Origin: Methanosaeta sp. PtaU1.Bin060 | Lineage (GTDB): Archaea > Halobacteriota > Methanosarcinia > Methanotrichales > Methanotrichaceae | Direction of reading: 5' to 3' | NCBI GenBank assembly: GCA_002067365.1 | Contig: MVRK01000075.1 | Span: 1-64,000 of the forward strand | Length of the DNA stretch: 64,000 nt | Shown: in pieces, positions 9,079-17,057 of the stretch | Numbering within the stretch: position 1 is the first letter of the stretch | Layout of the letters: each line of letters begins with the position of its first letter | Notes under the pieces: model-generated | Seen by the model: only the letters and a program-made list of their open reading frames with translations | Told to the model about the DNA's origin: nothing | The model's database searches: none | Program-made: the position numbers and the translations under genes

Positions 9079-9932
9079 GGATGGCCTCCAACTGCTATTC
9101 CTGCATCCTCGATAGAGCCAAGTTCGAGTCGGACATGGTCATCTCCTCGGAGGGCGAGAGGAGGCAGGCGATGGAGGAACTCCTGGACTTCATGGCCTGC
9201 CACAAGGGAGGGGTTCCGGCGCTGGTGGGAACCGAGAGGGAGATCATCATCAAGAGGCTCAGCGGAAGCTCTGACCCCTACAAGCAGCTCAAGGAGGAGA
9301 GCAACCGCGTGGCCGAAGGCCTTCTTCCGGCTGCCAAGCGTTTCTACGAAGAGGCCGAGAACAAGCTTGAGGCACTCGTACGCATCGCGGCAGCAGCCAA
9401 CTCCATGGAGTTCGGCGTGAAGGGCCACGACTTCGATAACGCCACATTTGCGAAGGTCTTCGAGGCGACTCTCCGAGAGAGCCTCGCGGGCGATCTGAAA
9501 GCAGTGGAGCAGAGGCTTGAGGGCTTCAAAAACATCTTTTACCTGACTGACAACTCCGGAGAGGTGGTCTTCGATCTCTTCGTGATAGAGCGACTGCGTC
9601 AGATGCACAAAGATGTGGTGATAGGGTCCAAGGCTGAGCCGATCCTCAACGATGTGACCGCCGAGGAGGCCAGCGCCATGACTAGCATCAGGGTTGTGCC
9701 CACGGGCGCTGTTGTCGGCACTGCTCTGGAGATGATCAGCCCCGAGGCATCATCGCTTCTCCTCGACCCGGAGTGGCTGATCCTCTCGAAGGGCATGGGC
9801 AACTATGAGACGATCTCAGAGTACGAAGAAGTCCTGAGGGGAAGGCTCATCTACCTGATGAGAGCCAAGTGCGAGCCCGTAGCGACGGCCATGGGCGTTC
9901 CGCGGGGATCACTGGTCGTGAAGCTGGTTTAG
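9066..9932 (+). CDS. DUF89-family damage-control phosphatase
   Basis: A protein of about 288 residues, of the archaeal branch of the metal-dependent DUF89/ARMT1 phosphatases thought to hydrolyse harmful phosphometabolites. Characteristic parts are the N-terminal CYSCILDRA, the metal-binding YLTDNSGEVVFDLFVIERL near residue 155-175, the DVTAEEA stretch, and the C-terminal ILSKGMGNYETISEYE followed by AKCEPVA. The frame opens at GTG 9066, inside the HDAC gene; ATG 9081 is an alternative start, directly after that gene's stop. Either way the two genes are translationally coupled. Confidence 0.85.
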   Translation: MALLRMASNCYSCILDRAKFESDMVISSEGERRQAMEELLDFMACHKGGVPALVGTEREIIIKRLSGSSDPYKQLKEESNRVAEGLLPAAKRFYEEAENKLEALVRIAAAANSMEFGVKGHDFDNATFAKVFEATLRESLAGDLKAVEQRLEGFKNIFYLTDNSGEVVFDLFVIERLRQMHKDVVIGSKAEPILNDVTAEEASAMTSIRVVPTGAVVGTALEMISPEASSLLLDPEWLILSKGMGNYETISEYEEVLRGRLIYLMRAKCEPVATAMGVPRGSLVVKLV

Positions 9933-9947
9933 ACAGAGAAGCCCGCT

Positions 9948-10610
9948 TCACCTGTAGTTCATGTCCGGCTCGTCCGAAGGAATTGTCTCCCAGACATCTT
10001 TCTGCTCCTGCCTCAGCAGAGATACGTCCAGATCGAGGCCGAAGAGGGGGCCTATCGCCTCCAAGAGGGTTGCTGCCGCCTTGATGTCCACAAGTTCAGC
10101 TCCGGAGGTCGTCCCGAGAAGGCAGAAGCCGCGCATGCCGTAAATAGGCGCAAGCCCCGCCAGGAGACCATTAAGCCCGCCGATCGCTCCCTGGCGGAGC
10201 AGAGGTATCCCCGATCTCTCAAGGGCCGCAGCAGAATTCACATCTGTCGCTGTCCCAAGGACGCCGCTCCTCGTCTCTCCGACATAAGCCGCCAGGGTTA
10301 TCACATCGCTCACGCCCTCGGTTCGAAGGGAATCGAGGATCTCTCCTGCAAGGCTGTGCATCCCGATGATCTCCAGGGGCTGGGCGTCTCCCGAGAGCAT
10401 GAGAAGATCGTCTCTATTCTCCGGGGACCTCAGCTCGGCGTGAAGAAGCTCTGCCAATCCCTGGGAGATGACGGCCTGCGCCGGAAAGACGCTGGAAAAA
10501 AAGGGCTTGATGGCGCTGCATTTCAGGGAGGTGGCCATGAAATCCGCTGCCACCTTCCCAACGCTTCCTATTCCCGGAAAGCCGCCAATGCAGACCTTTT
10601 TGCCGAACAT
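9948..10610 (-). CDS. PAC2-family protein (proteasome assembly chaperone-like)
   Basis: A 220-residue archaeal PAC2 protein. It opens with CIGGFPGIGSVGKVAADFM, the Gly-rich start typical of the family, and contains LLMLSGDAQP, VITLAAYVGE and GAIGGLNGLLAGLAPIYGMRGFCLLG. Relatives are proposed proteasome-assembly chaperones, but the role in archaea is unproven. It is convergent with the DUF89 gene, with 15 bases between their ends. Confidence 0.82.
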   Translation of the reverse strand: MFGKKVCIGGFPGIGSVGKVAADFMATSLKCSAIKPFFSSVFPAQAVISQGLAELLHAELRSPENRDDLLMLSGDAQPLEIIGMHSLAGEILDSLRTEGVSDVITLAAYVGETRSGVLGTATDVNSAAALERSGIPLLRQGAIGGLNGLLAGLAPIYGMRGFCLLGTTSGAELVDIKAAATLLEAIGPLFGLDLDVSLLRQEQKDVWETIPSDEPDMNYR

Positions 10611-10665
10611 CGAATGACTGTCTGGCGTGCAGATATAACATCCTTTCGTCGATGGCGGAGGGCTC

Positions 10666-11268
10666 TTACTCCCCTGCCACCCTGATCAGCCAGTTGTCCT
10701 TTATCGTCTCGTTCGTCTCTGATTTTCGTTCAGCAGGCACAAGCTGGTCGTCCATGAGAAGATAGGAGTTGCCAGTCCCGTTGCCCTGCTCCATGGCGAT
10801 GCTCATAGCCCCCCGGTCGTAGAAGACGACATAGAAGTCACCAGTTACCTGCTGGGGCGGGATATCCATTGTGGCGCCAACAGGACCCTGAGTGGATGCG
10901 AAGTAGGCGTTCTGGGTATCGGCAAACTTGTAGAGAAGATTGAGGCTCTTATCCCTGACCTCGACGAGGAAGTTCATGTTTTGCGGTATCCGCTTTGTCG
11001 TCTCATTGTATCCGCTCCAGCCAAGGATGGAGATCTTTTTGAGCTTCCACCCGGATTTGGGTGCAGTGAACTTCACGGCCTCCCCGACGTCGATGCCGCT
11101 CTCGCCAAAATCGCTCACCGCTGAATAAAGCAACAATTTCATATCCGAGATGTTCTTGCCGGAGTCCTGCTTGAGGACTGCCATCTTCGACGCAGTCACC
11201 TGTGAGGATGCACTGGATAATAGTGCTGCAAGACAGATGGCAGCTACAAATAGGATAGTCTTCTTCAG
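10666..11268 (-). CDS. Secreted protein, paralogue of the 11.5 kb gene; probable CTG start
   Basis: A 200-residue protein of no named family. It aligns end to end with its neighbour at 11529-12146: shared stretches include AVKFT-PK-GWKL, LLY--DTQNAYF, GDF-V-FYDRG and W--R-AGE. The first in-frame GTG is at 11199, but the frame stays open upstream and encodes a clean signal peptide (KKTILFVAAICLAALLSSAS) that begins at CTG 11268 behind GGTGAT. The paralogue has TTG at the equivalent place with the same ribosome binding site, so CTG is the best start by comparison. It is probably exported and beta-rich; function unknown. Confidence 0.72.
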   Translation of the reverse strand: MKKTILFVAAICLAALLSSASSQVTASKMAVLKQDSGKNISDMKLLLYSAVSDFGESGIDVGEAVKFTAPKSGWKLKKISILGWSGYNETTKRIPQNMNFLVEVRDKSLNLLYKFADTQNAYFASTQGPVGATMDIPPQQVTGDFYVVFYDRGAMSIAMEQGNGTGNSYLLMDDQLVPAERKSETNETIKDNWLIRVAGE

Positions 11269-11294
11269 GTTATCACCCCAGAGGCTGATTATAT

Positions 11295-11314
11295 GCTATC
11301 CATAAATAGATATT
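11295..11314 (-). promoter_or_regulatory. Promoter element upstream of secreted paralogue 1
   Basis: Read on the minus strand, this gives ATCTATTTATGGATAGCAT, an archaeal TATA-like box about 35 bases before the probable CTG start at 11268. Almost the same sequence occurs at the same distance before the paralogue at 12146, so the promoter was duplicated with the gene and kept. Confidence 0.55.
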
Positions 11315-11528
11315 GATAGGGTAAATGACAATCAGACTGCCTTCGCCGGCTGCTCTGCCCTGATCAAGGAGGATATGACAGACAAAAGAGATTATGCCTT
11401 GAGCATTCAGGAAAGAGAGATCCCTCTTAGAACAGGATCATCGCCTGGCGCTCAATATATCAGATATATAAAAATGTTGGCCGCGGGTTGGCTGCCCTCA
11501 GCTCACCAACCCGAGGCATCGTTGCAGC

Positions 11529-12146
11529 CTATTCTCCCACTGCCCTCAGTATCCAGTTGACTGTGATGGAATCATTTGTGTCAGGGCTCACGAACTCAAC
11601 AGGCCCTATCAAAGAGGTGTTCCTGTTGTCGAAGAAGTAGGAACGGCCTGTTCCATTCATCATCTCGGCCCCTATGACCATCGACCCTCTGTCGTAGAAG
11701 ATCACCCAGAAGTCACCATTCATAGTCAGAGCCGGAACCTCCAGCAGCCTTATGATGGGATTCGGGAAGGTGAAGTAAGCGTTCTGGGTGTCGATCATCC
11801 TGTAGAGAAGGTTGAGATCCTTGTCCCTGATCTCAAGCAGAAAATCCTGAGGTGTGGGAAGGGTCTTCGATGTCGCATTCAGCCCAGTCCATCCGAAGAC
11901 CTGGACGCCCGTGAGCTTCCACCCGGGTTTCGGCGGGGTGAACTTCACTGCTGCTCCGACAGAGAAGGCATCCAGACCAAAGTCCGTCGCAGCTGTGTAG
12001 GGTGTGATGTTCATCTGGGAGAGGTTGCCTCCACTATCCTCTTTAAGAACAGTGAGCTGAGACGTGCTCGCCGTCTCTGCTGCTATAACAGCCCCGCAAA
12101 GAGCTGCGCACAAGAGTGTGGCAGCCAATAAGATCATCTTCTTCAA
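11529..12146 (-). CDS. Secreted protein, paralogue of the 10.7 kb gene
   Basis: A 205-residue protein with a clear signal peptide (KKMILLAATLLCAALCGAVIA, cleavage near residue 22). It starts at TTG 12146 behind GGTGAT; the ATG three codons later is an alternative. The mature part matches the neighbouring gene along its length, including GWKLTGVQVFGW, DKDLNLLYRMIDTQNAYF and GDFWVIFYDRGSMVIGAEM. No named domain is recognised. Tandem duplication with retained promoters suggests both copies are in use at the cell surface. Confidence 0.78.
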   Translation of the reverse strand: MKKMILLAATLLCAALCGAVIAAETASTSQLTVLKEDSGGNLSQMNITPYTAATDFGLDAFSVGAAVKFTPPKPGWKLTGVQVFGWTGLNATSKTLPTPQDFLLEIRDKDLNLLYRMIDTQNAYFTFPNPIIRLLEVPALTMNGDFWVIFYDRGSMVIGAEMMNGTGRSYFFDNRNTSLIGPVEFVSPDTNDSITVNWILRAVGE

Positions 12147-12173
12147 ATTATCACCTGGAATAGCTACTTAAAT

Positions 12174-12193
12174 TCTATACATAAATAGATAAT
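12174..12193 (-). promoter_or_regulatory. Promoter element upstream of secreted paralogue 2
   Basis: On the minus strand this reads ATTATCTATTTATGTATAG, matching the element at 11295-11314 in sequence and in distance to the start codon (about 35 bases). It is probably the TATA box region of the 11529-12146 gene. Confidence 0.55.
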
Positions 12194-12298
12194 GCTAAAT
12201 AGTTCAGTGGAAAGCTGTCTGGCCAACTGATGATGGCTCATCATGGGATGCTTTTGAGCATTTCTTGGTGGTAACACTTTTCCGCCCTTTTGATCAGG

Positions 12299-12556
12299 TC
12301 AGGCTTCGAGGAAGATGTTCCAGACGGCCCAGAGGATCGAGAGGGTGGCGACGAAGAAGATGAAGTACATCAGATCCGGTGAGACATTCAGCGCCAGGAG
12401 GTCCACCAGATCGTAGAAGACGTAGATTGCGAAGGTAAGCCCTATGAACCATCCATATCTCTTCCCCCTGTAAACTGCGATCATTACGCCAAGGGCTGCC
12501 ACCACGATTTCCAGGAAGATGGAGATCGGCTGCAGAGAGTTCATCATTTTACTCAA
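12299..12556 (-). CDS. Small integral membrane protein, function unknown
   Basis: An 85-residue protein with about three membrane-spanning segments (roughly residues 10-25, 35-55 and 60-82) and a Lys/Arg-rich loop (RGKRYG). The frame opens at TTG 12556; ATG 12547 is three codons in. No Shine-Dalgarno is seen, but TTTATATC on the minus strand around 12580-12587 lies 25-35 bases before either start, so the mRNA is probably leaderless. No family is recognised. Confidence 0.65.
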   Translation of the reverse strand: MSKMMNSLQPISIFLEIVVAALGVMIAVYRGKRYGWFIGLTFAIYVFYDLVDLLALNVSPDLMYFIFFVATLSILWAVWNIFLEA

Positions 12557-12626
12557 ATAATAATTAATTAAGGTGAGATATAAACTTATGCCCGACCAAA
12601 GACAGAAGGAAGGAAAGTAAAGAGCC

Positions 12627-13319
12627 TTATTCAGCCAGAAATCCGTGGGCTCTCAGCAAGCCGATGACGTCCTCTCGATCCAGGTCATACCAGTTCCTGT
12701 AGGCATCGGCCACGGCAAAGCTGTATCCGCTGCGCACATTAGGGCAGACGATCAGATCCACATCCTGCGCGAGCATCCTGATGGTGCTGGCCGAGGCTGT
12801 CGGCACTGCCACCACGATCTGGGAGGGCTTTCTCCTCCGCACCACCCTGATGGCCGCCATCATTGTGTAGCCAGAGGCCAGGCCATCGTCCACAATTATC
12901 ACAATCCGTCCCTTCATATTGGGCCAGGGCCCGGGTCCCCGAAAGGCGCTGTTCCTCATCTCCAGCTCCTTCCTGACGGGCTCGGCCAGCACCTCGATCT
13001 CCGCCTGAGAGAGGCCGAGCATCCTGACCATTGGCGCATTCAGCACGAGATCACCCTCCAGGCTCACTGCCCCGAATCCCGATTCAGGGTTGCCTGGGAC
13101 TGGGATCTTCCTTATTATCAGGAGGTCGAAGGGCAGATTCAGCCGCGAGGAGATGGCAAGTCCCACAGGCACACCCCCTGAGGGGATGGCCAGCACGAGG
13201 GCGTCCTTGCCGCGGAATTTTTCCAGGGCCTGTGCAATGTGAAGGCCAGCGTCGTCTCTATCCTCAAAGACGAGGGACCTGTTTCTGAGTTCTGGATCGT
13301 CGATGATCGCTGAGGCCAT
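12627..13319 (-). CDS. Phosphoribosyltransferase-fold protein (COG1926-like)
   Basis: A 230-residue type I phosphoribosyltransferase-fold protein. The PRPP loop is IVIIVDDGLASGYTMMAA around residues 138-155, and IPSGGVPVGLAI gives the pyrophosphate loop near residue 45. Members of this group are predicted PRTases with unknown substrate and are common in methanogens. The start is the ATG at 13319; the frame continues upstream for 30 codons without family-like sequence. Confidence 0.8.
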   Translation of the reverse strand: MASAIIDDPELRNRSLVFEDRDDAGLHIAQALEKFRGKDALVLAIPSGGVPVGLAISSRLNLPFDLLIIRKIPVPGNPESGFGAVSLEGDLVLNAPMVRMLGLSQAEIEVLAEPVRKELEMRNSAFRGPGPWPNMKGRIVIIVDDGLASGYTMMAAIRVVRRRKPSQIVVAVPTASASTIRMLAQDVDLIVCPNVRSGYSFAVADAYRNWYDLDREDVIGLLRAHGFLAE

Positions 13320-13728
13320 GAGCACAACCCCGCAATATGAGTCACCAAGGGCTAATGGTAGTGATAATATGTTTTGCGAATAGTTTAATCTTCCTCTGTC
13401 AGGAGACAAAAGTCATCCTCGCAGGAGATTCCACGTCCTCATCGGAATGATGAGGTCTCGTATCGGATCTGCAACAAGAAATGAAGATATTTTTTTATAG
13501 TAAGCAAAGAAAGACGCAACCTCGTAGGAGGAGGAGAATGAGAGATAGAGAGGCAAAAATCCATTTGTCTCTCCTTCTTTCGTGCATTTCGAATGCCAGA
13601 GAGCTGCCTTTTGGGAGTCACATTTGGGCAAAGGTGCTCGAATAATTGGCGGGCACCCGATGCACTGCAACCTCCGGCCAGTTGTTTGATGAGAGTATAG
13701 AAAAGACGAAGCATGGGGTGAAATTGTG
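13320..13728. other. Intergenic stretch, no gene recognised
   Basis: About 400 bases between the divergent PRTase and the Cys-rich secreted protein. It holds a run of seven T at about 13490 and several short open frames, none with coding character or a ribosome binding site. Both flanking promoters must lie here. Confidence 0.5.
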
Positions 13729-14682
13729 ATGAATCGAATCCCGATCTGGACTTCAGTGGTCCTTTTGATTTTCTTCACAGGCCTGGCCCTGGGAGATTAT
13801 GGCCTATCCGGAAGCATGGGCGTCGAAAATTTAAGCAGAGGCAGCCCTATAGCGCAGAGCTTGGAGGCCGATGCGGGGGATGCTCTCGCAGAAGCCATGG
13901 CACCGCAGCAAGCAGCAACAGAATCCGGAACTGATTCCGCATTGTACACAGACCAGATGCCTCTTGAGACGGATCTGAAAGGGCTGATGCCCTTCGATGT
14001 CAAGGAGAGCGTACCTAGCCTCTTCTACAAGGGAAGCTACAGGGAGCTGAGCGGATATAACAATATATTTCCGAGCTCTGCTGCTTGGCTGTGGATTGAG
14101 AGATCTGCAGGGTGGTCATGGTATGCAACCATGCCGCTTGGCGGATGGGCGCGAGAGCTTCTCTACGTTCCCATAGCCTCACCGATCTACATGTATGAGA
14201 TATATCCAGATATGTATACGAGGAGATATAATCTGGGATTTGCGCAGCCTGGATACTACTATATCTGGTATTATGCTGATGCTCCTGGTCGGCATCTCAA
14301 TGTGTTAGGTGTTAGCGGCGACTATAGCAATACCGTCGTCATCGATGTTTATGCGATGAAGCCAACGCCCTCGAAACCGGACCCCAAGAAAGAATGCGAG
14401 AAGAGGGGATTCCCCTGCTACTGGCAAGATGGAAAGTGCATTTGTACGCCCGCTCCTAATCCAGTAGACGAATGCGAGAAGAAGCCAGGTTGTACATGGG
14501 CAAACGGGGAATGTCAATGCTTCCAGCCAGCGCCAAACCCCGTGGCTGAATGCGAGAAGACGCCAGGCTGCTTCTGGGCGGATGGAAGATGTCAATGTCC
14601 ACCTGGACCTGTTCCCAATCCCACTCCGGAGCCTGAGCCAAGTCCAGAACCCGTGCCAAACCCAACTCCGGACGATGCCTAA
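13729..14682 (+). CDS. Secreted protein with three Cys-rich repeats and Pro-rich tail
   Basis: A 317-residue protein. A signal peptide (about residues 1-23) is followed by about 185 residues rich in Tyr, Trp and Ser. Then come three copies of a short disulphide-type repeat, E-C-E-K-x-P-G-C-x-W-x-x-G-x-C-x-C, joined by P-A-P-N-P linkers, and a tail of PNPTPEPEPSPEPVPNPTP type. The central part (GYYYIWYYADAPGRHLNVLG) looks beta-rich. The start is ATG 13729 with GGGTGA about 7 bases upstream; the preceding GTG is in frame. It is probably anchored at or shed from the cell surface. No close named family is recognised. Confidence 0.75.
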   Translation: MNRIPIWTSVVLLIFFTGLALGDYGLSGSMGVENLSRGSPIAQSLEADAGDALAEAMAPQQAATESGTDSALYTDQMPLETDLKGLMPFDVKESVPSLFYKGSYRELSGYNNIFPSSAAWLWIERSAGWSWYATMPLGGWARELLYVPIASPIYMYEIYPDMYTRRYNLGFAQPGYYYIWYYADAPGRHLNVLGVSGDYSNTVVIDVYAMKPTPSKPDPKKECEKRGFPCYWQDGKCICTPAPNPVDECEKKPGCTWANGECQCFQPAPNPVAECEKTPGCFWADGRCQCPPGPVPNPTPEPEPSPEPVPNPTPDDA

Positions 14683-15090
14683 ATCCCTTAAATCAGGCAT
14701 GTGATCAGACAGGAACTGCAAGATCGCGCGGGGCCCGTGAGATGAGACGCCACTCCACATGAGGCCGTTGGGCACGAAACGCGAAAAAGCAACTCGGAAA
14801 ATCTGGGGCAAGTGTCGCGCAGGTCGCTGATGCATGGCGAAAGGGGGGAGAGCAGTACGGTGACAGCCCGGCGATCCCCTTGCACTTGCTCCTGGATGAT
14901 GCGAGGCACGATCGCCTTTGGAGTCCAATACGATTGAGGAGGGAGAGGTTCAAGATCGAGGAGGATTAAGGAATGAAGAGAGCAAAAGTCGATAAGTAGG
15001 AGGTTTTCAGGTTTCTCGGCTTTTGCTCATCGGTTACTCGTCGTTTGACGATATAAATGTGTTGTATAACACAGGCACATAACATGGTTC
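14683..15090. other. Intergenic stretch, no gene recognised
   Basis: About 400 bases with no convincing coding frame. A block around 14990-15050 contains two short AAAGTCGAT/TTTTGCTC-type motifs and a GATATAAA box near 15049, which may be the promoter of the broken gene that follows. Confidence 0.4.
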
Positions 15091-15379
15091 ATGGCCCCGA
15101 CCCAAGACTCGGTTCAACCTTACAGCAAATTTTATTAACTATTACGACTATTATGAAGTATATGGGCCGCGGTATAACCCTCATTTTGGATATCCTAAAG
15201 GGCGCTGCTATGCAGATCTTGATCTGGCGATGGGAGATGCACATGATCTTGAGATACGGCTTGGATTGGCGATACAGAGATCAATGGGAGAGGCTCTAAG
15301 AGCGACAGAGGATATTCTGGCAAAAGGCACGACGGATCCACAGGCAAAGAGGGCAATCTCGCAGGTTGCGGCGTCGTAG
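15091..15379 (+). pseudogene. Frame-broken gene for a small protein of unknown function
   Basis: Two reading frames join here. From ATG 15091 the frame gives MAPTQDSVQPYSKFY and stops at 15136-15138. Shifting by one base near AAATTTTATT (15127-15136) gives about 80 further codons, beginning NYYDYYEVYGPRYNPHFGYP, continuing through LEIRLGLAIQRSMGEALRAT, and ending at TAG 15377-15379. The second part has coherent amphipathic-helix composition and no start codon of its own until well inside. A one-base indel in a T-rich tract (mutation or sequencing error) explains it. The protein family is not recognised. Confidence 0.45.
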
Positions 15380-15762
15380 AAGCAGCTCTCTTTTATATCG
15401 GCAGTTTTTGTTCACTGTGGCAGAGGACATGGCCGCGGTCTCATGGCCGCTGCGGCGATTCCCGCCGTCTCACGCACTCCGGCTCTGTTGCGGCTCATTG
15501 CATAGATTCGGATGATAGAGGCTGAGTCAGACTAGCTTTCTGCTCATAGCTGCTGCAAATTTCGGCGCAGACGATTCCAGATCGTATGCATCATCTCAAT
15601 CATAGTTGCTCGATCATGGGGCCGACGCGAAATTCAATCAAATAAAATCAGAGGACCCGGGATCAGGGCTTCGTGCAGTTCACTTCGATGCAAATCTAAT
15701 TAAGAGATGAGATACAATATCGGGCTGGTCTAGAGAGACAGATAGCCTAAAGGAGAGTCAAT
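15380..15762. other. Intergenic stretch before pspA
   Basis: No coding frame stands out. It contains a GC-rich inverted region at 15432-15462 (GGCCGCGGTCTCATGGCCGC) of unknown meaning, and AT-rich sequence near 15690-15720 that is a plausible pspA promoter. Confidence 0.35.
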
Positions 15763-16458
15763 ATGGGTTTGCTGGAGCGCATGGGGACTGTGGTAAAAGC
15801 GAAGATGAACAAGATCATGGACAAGGTCGAAGATCCCAGGGAGACGCTGGACTACTCCTATGAGAAACAGCTTGAGCTCCTGCAGAATGTGAAGCGCGGG
15901 GTCGCTGAGGTCACCACCTCCAAGAAACGCCTGGAGCTGCAGAAGGCCAAGCTGCAGGAGAACATCGACAGGATGAACTCCCAGGCGCACGAGGCAGTAA
16001 ATTCCGGGAGAGACGACCTTGCGAAGATGGCAATTGAGCGCAAAGTTGTCCTGAGAGCCCAAGCTGATAGCCTCGATAAGCAGATAGCCGACCTGGCTGC
16101 AGAGCAGCAGAAGCTCATGGCCGCAGAGAACAGGCTGGCCACCAAGGTGGAGTCTTTCCGCGCCCGGAAGGAGACCATCAAGGCCCAGTACACCGCAGCA
16201 GAGGCCCAGACAAAGATATCAGAATCTGTGACTGGAATCAGCGAGGAGATGGCCGATGTCGGCCTGGCCATGCAGAGGGCCGAGGACAAGACAGAGCAGA
16301 TGAAGGCGCGATCTGCTGCGCTGGACGAGCTTCTTGAGTCGGGTGTCCTGGAAGACTACACAGGAGAAGACCAGATCGAGAAGGAGCTGGCCAAGGCGAA
16401 GACATCGAATGATGTGGACGCAGAGCTGGCCAGGCTCAAGCAGGAGGCAAAAAGATGA
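15763..16458 (+). CDS. pspA: PspA/Vipp1 (IM30) family membrane-stress protein
   Basis: A 231-residue, almost wholly coiled-coil protein of the ESCRT-III-like PspA family, which oligomerises on the inner face of the membrane and maintains it under stress. The N-terminal amphipathic helix (MGLLERMGTVVKAKMNKIMD) and the following DPRETLDYSYEKQ are typical. AGGAG lies 7-10 bases before the ATG. The stop overlaps the next gene's ATG, coupling it to a PspAA partner. Confidence 0.92.
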   Translation: MGLLERMGTVVKAKMNKIMDKVEDPRETLDYSYEKQLELLQNVKRGVAEVTTSKKRLELQKAKLQENIDRMNSQAHEAVNSGRDDLAKMAIERKVVLRAQADSLDKQIADLAAEQQKLMAAENRLATKVESFRARKETIKAQYTAAEAQTKISESVTGISEEMADVGLAMQRAEDKTEQMKARSAALDELLESGVLEDYTGEDQIEKELAKAKTSNDVDAELARLKQEAKR

Positions 16459-16733
16459 TCATCAGAATAATGGGCGAGGGGCAGTACAACGTGGACGATG
16501 GAGTGGTCGAAGCGCTCAACGCCATAGATAATCGCATTGTGAACCATGTGAGCAAGGGCGAAGAGGAGAAGTTCAGAGAGGATCTCGACAGGTTGATCTC
16601 AACAGTGAAGAGTAATGGGAAGCAGGTGGAGACAAAGGAGATCATGAAATCGGACATCATAATTCCTCCGCAGGATCTGACTCTAGAGGAGGCAAAGGGC
16701 ATTTTCAAGGCTGACGGCCTGATAAAAGATTGA
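16455..16733 (+). CDS. PspA-associated protein PspAA
   Basis: A 92-residue protein matching the PspAA pattern found next to pspA in archaea and many bacteria. It starts MIIRIMGEGQYNVDDGVVEALNAID and has a conserved acidic middle and an IIPPQDLTLEEA motif. PspAA is thought to modulate PspA assembly. It overlaps pspA by four bases (ATGA). Confidence 0.85.
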   Translation: MIIRIMGEGQYNVDDGVVEALNAIDNRIVNHVSKGEEEKFREDLDRLISTVKSNGKQVETKEIMKSDIIIPPQDLTLEEAKGIFKADGLIKD

Positions 16734-17057
16734 GAAAAGAGCCCATGAGATAGTGAAAGAAAAAGATCAAGAGCTGTCTTCGGTGGGATCGGGGCCTGAA
16801 TGCCTGGGCAAGCTGATTCAGGAGATTCACGTCCGATCCGGGCGTCTCTTGGCACCACCTTTCGACTGCGCTCTTCAGATTCGAAAAGCCCCCGATCTCG
16901 AAACCCGAGCCTGAATTGCAGGCCCTTATTTTGCTGCAATCGATTTCCTGAGACGATAAATTAGATAATATGACAGCCGTAGTTTAATTTGTTAATGGTT
17001 GATAGCCAGCAAGGCGATAATAAGAATAATAAGCACGGAGCCGTAAGTTAGCCATAG
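16734..17057. other. Intergenic stretch after pspAA
   Basis: About 320 bases. The first half keeps an open frame of about 60 codons without a convincing start; the second half (16960-17050) is AT-rich with several TAATA runs and probably holds the promoter of the membrane protein at 17058. Confidence 0.4.

Noticed and set aside
13413-13778. A 121-codon minus-strand frame between the PRTase and the Cys-rich gene
   Set aside because: It overlaps the start of the real plus-strand gene and shows no coherent domain or start signal.
14305-14928. A 207-codon minus-strand frame across the Cys-rich gene end
   Set aside because: It is antisense to the Cys repeats and lacks a ribosome binding site; its Trp/Leu-rich product mirrors the Pro/Cys codons of the real gene.
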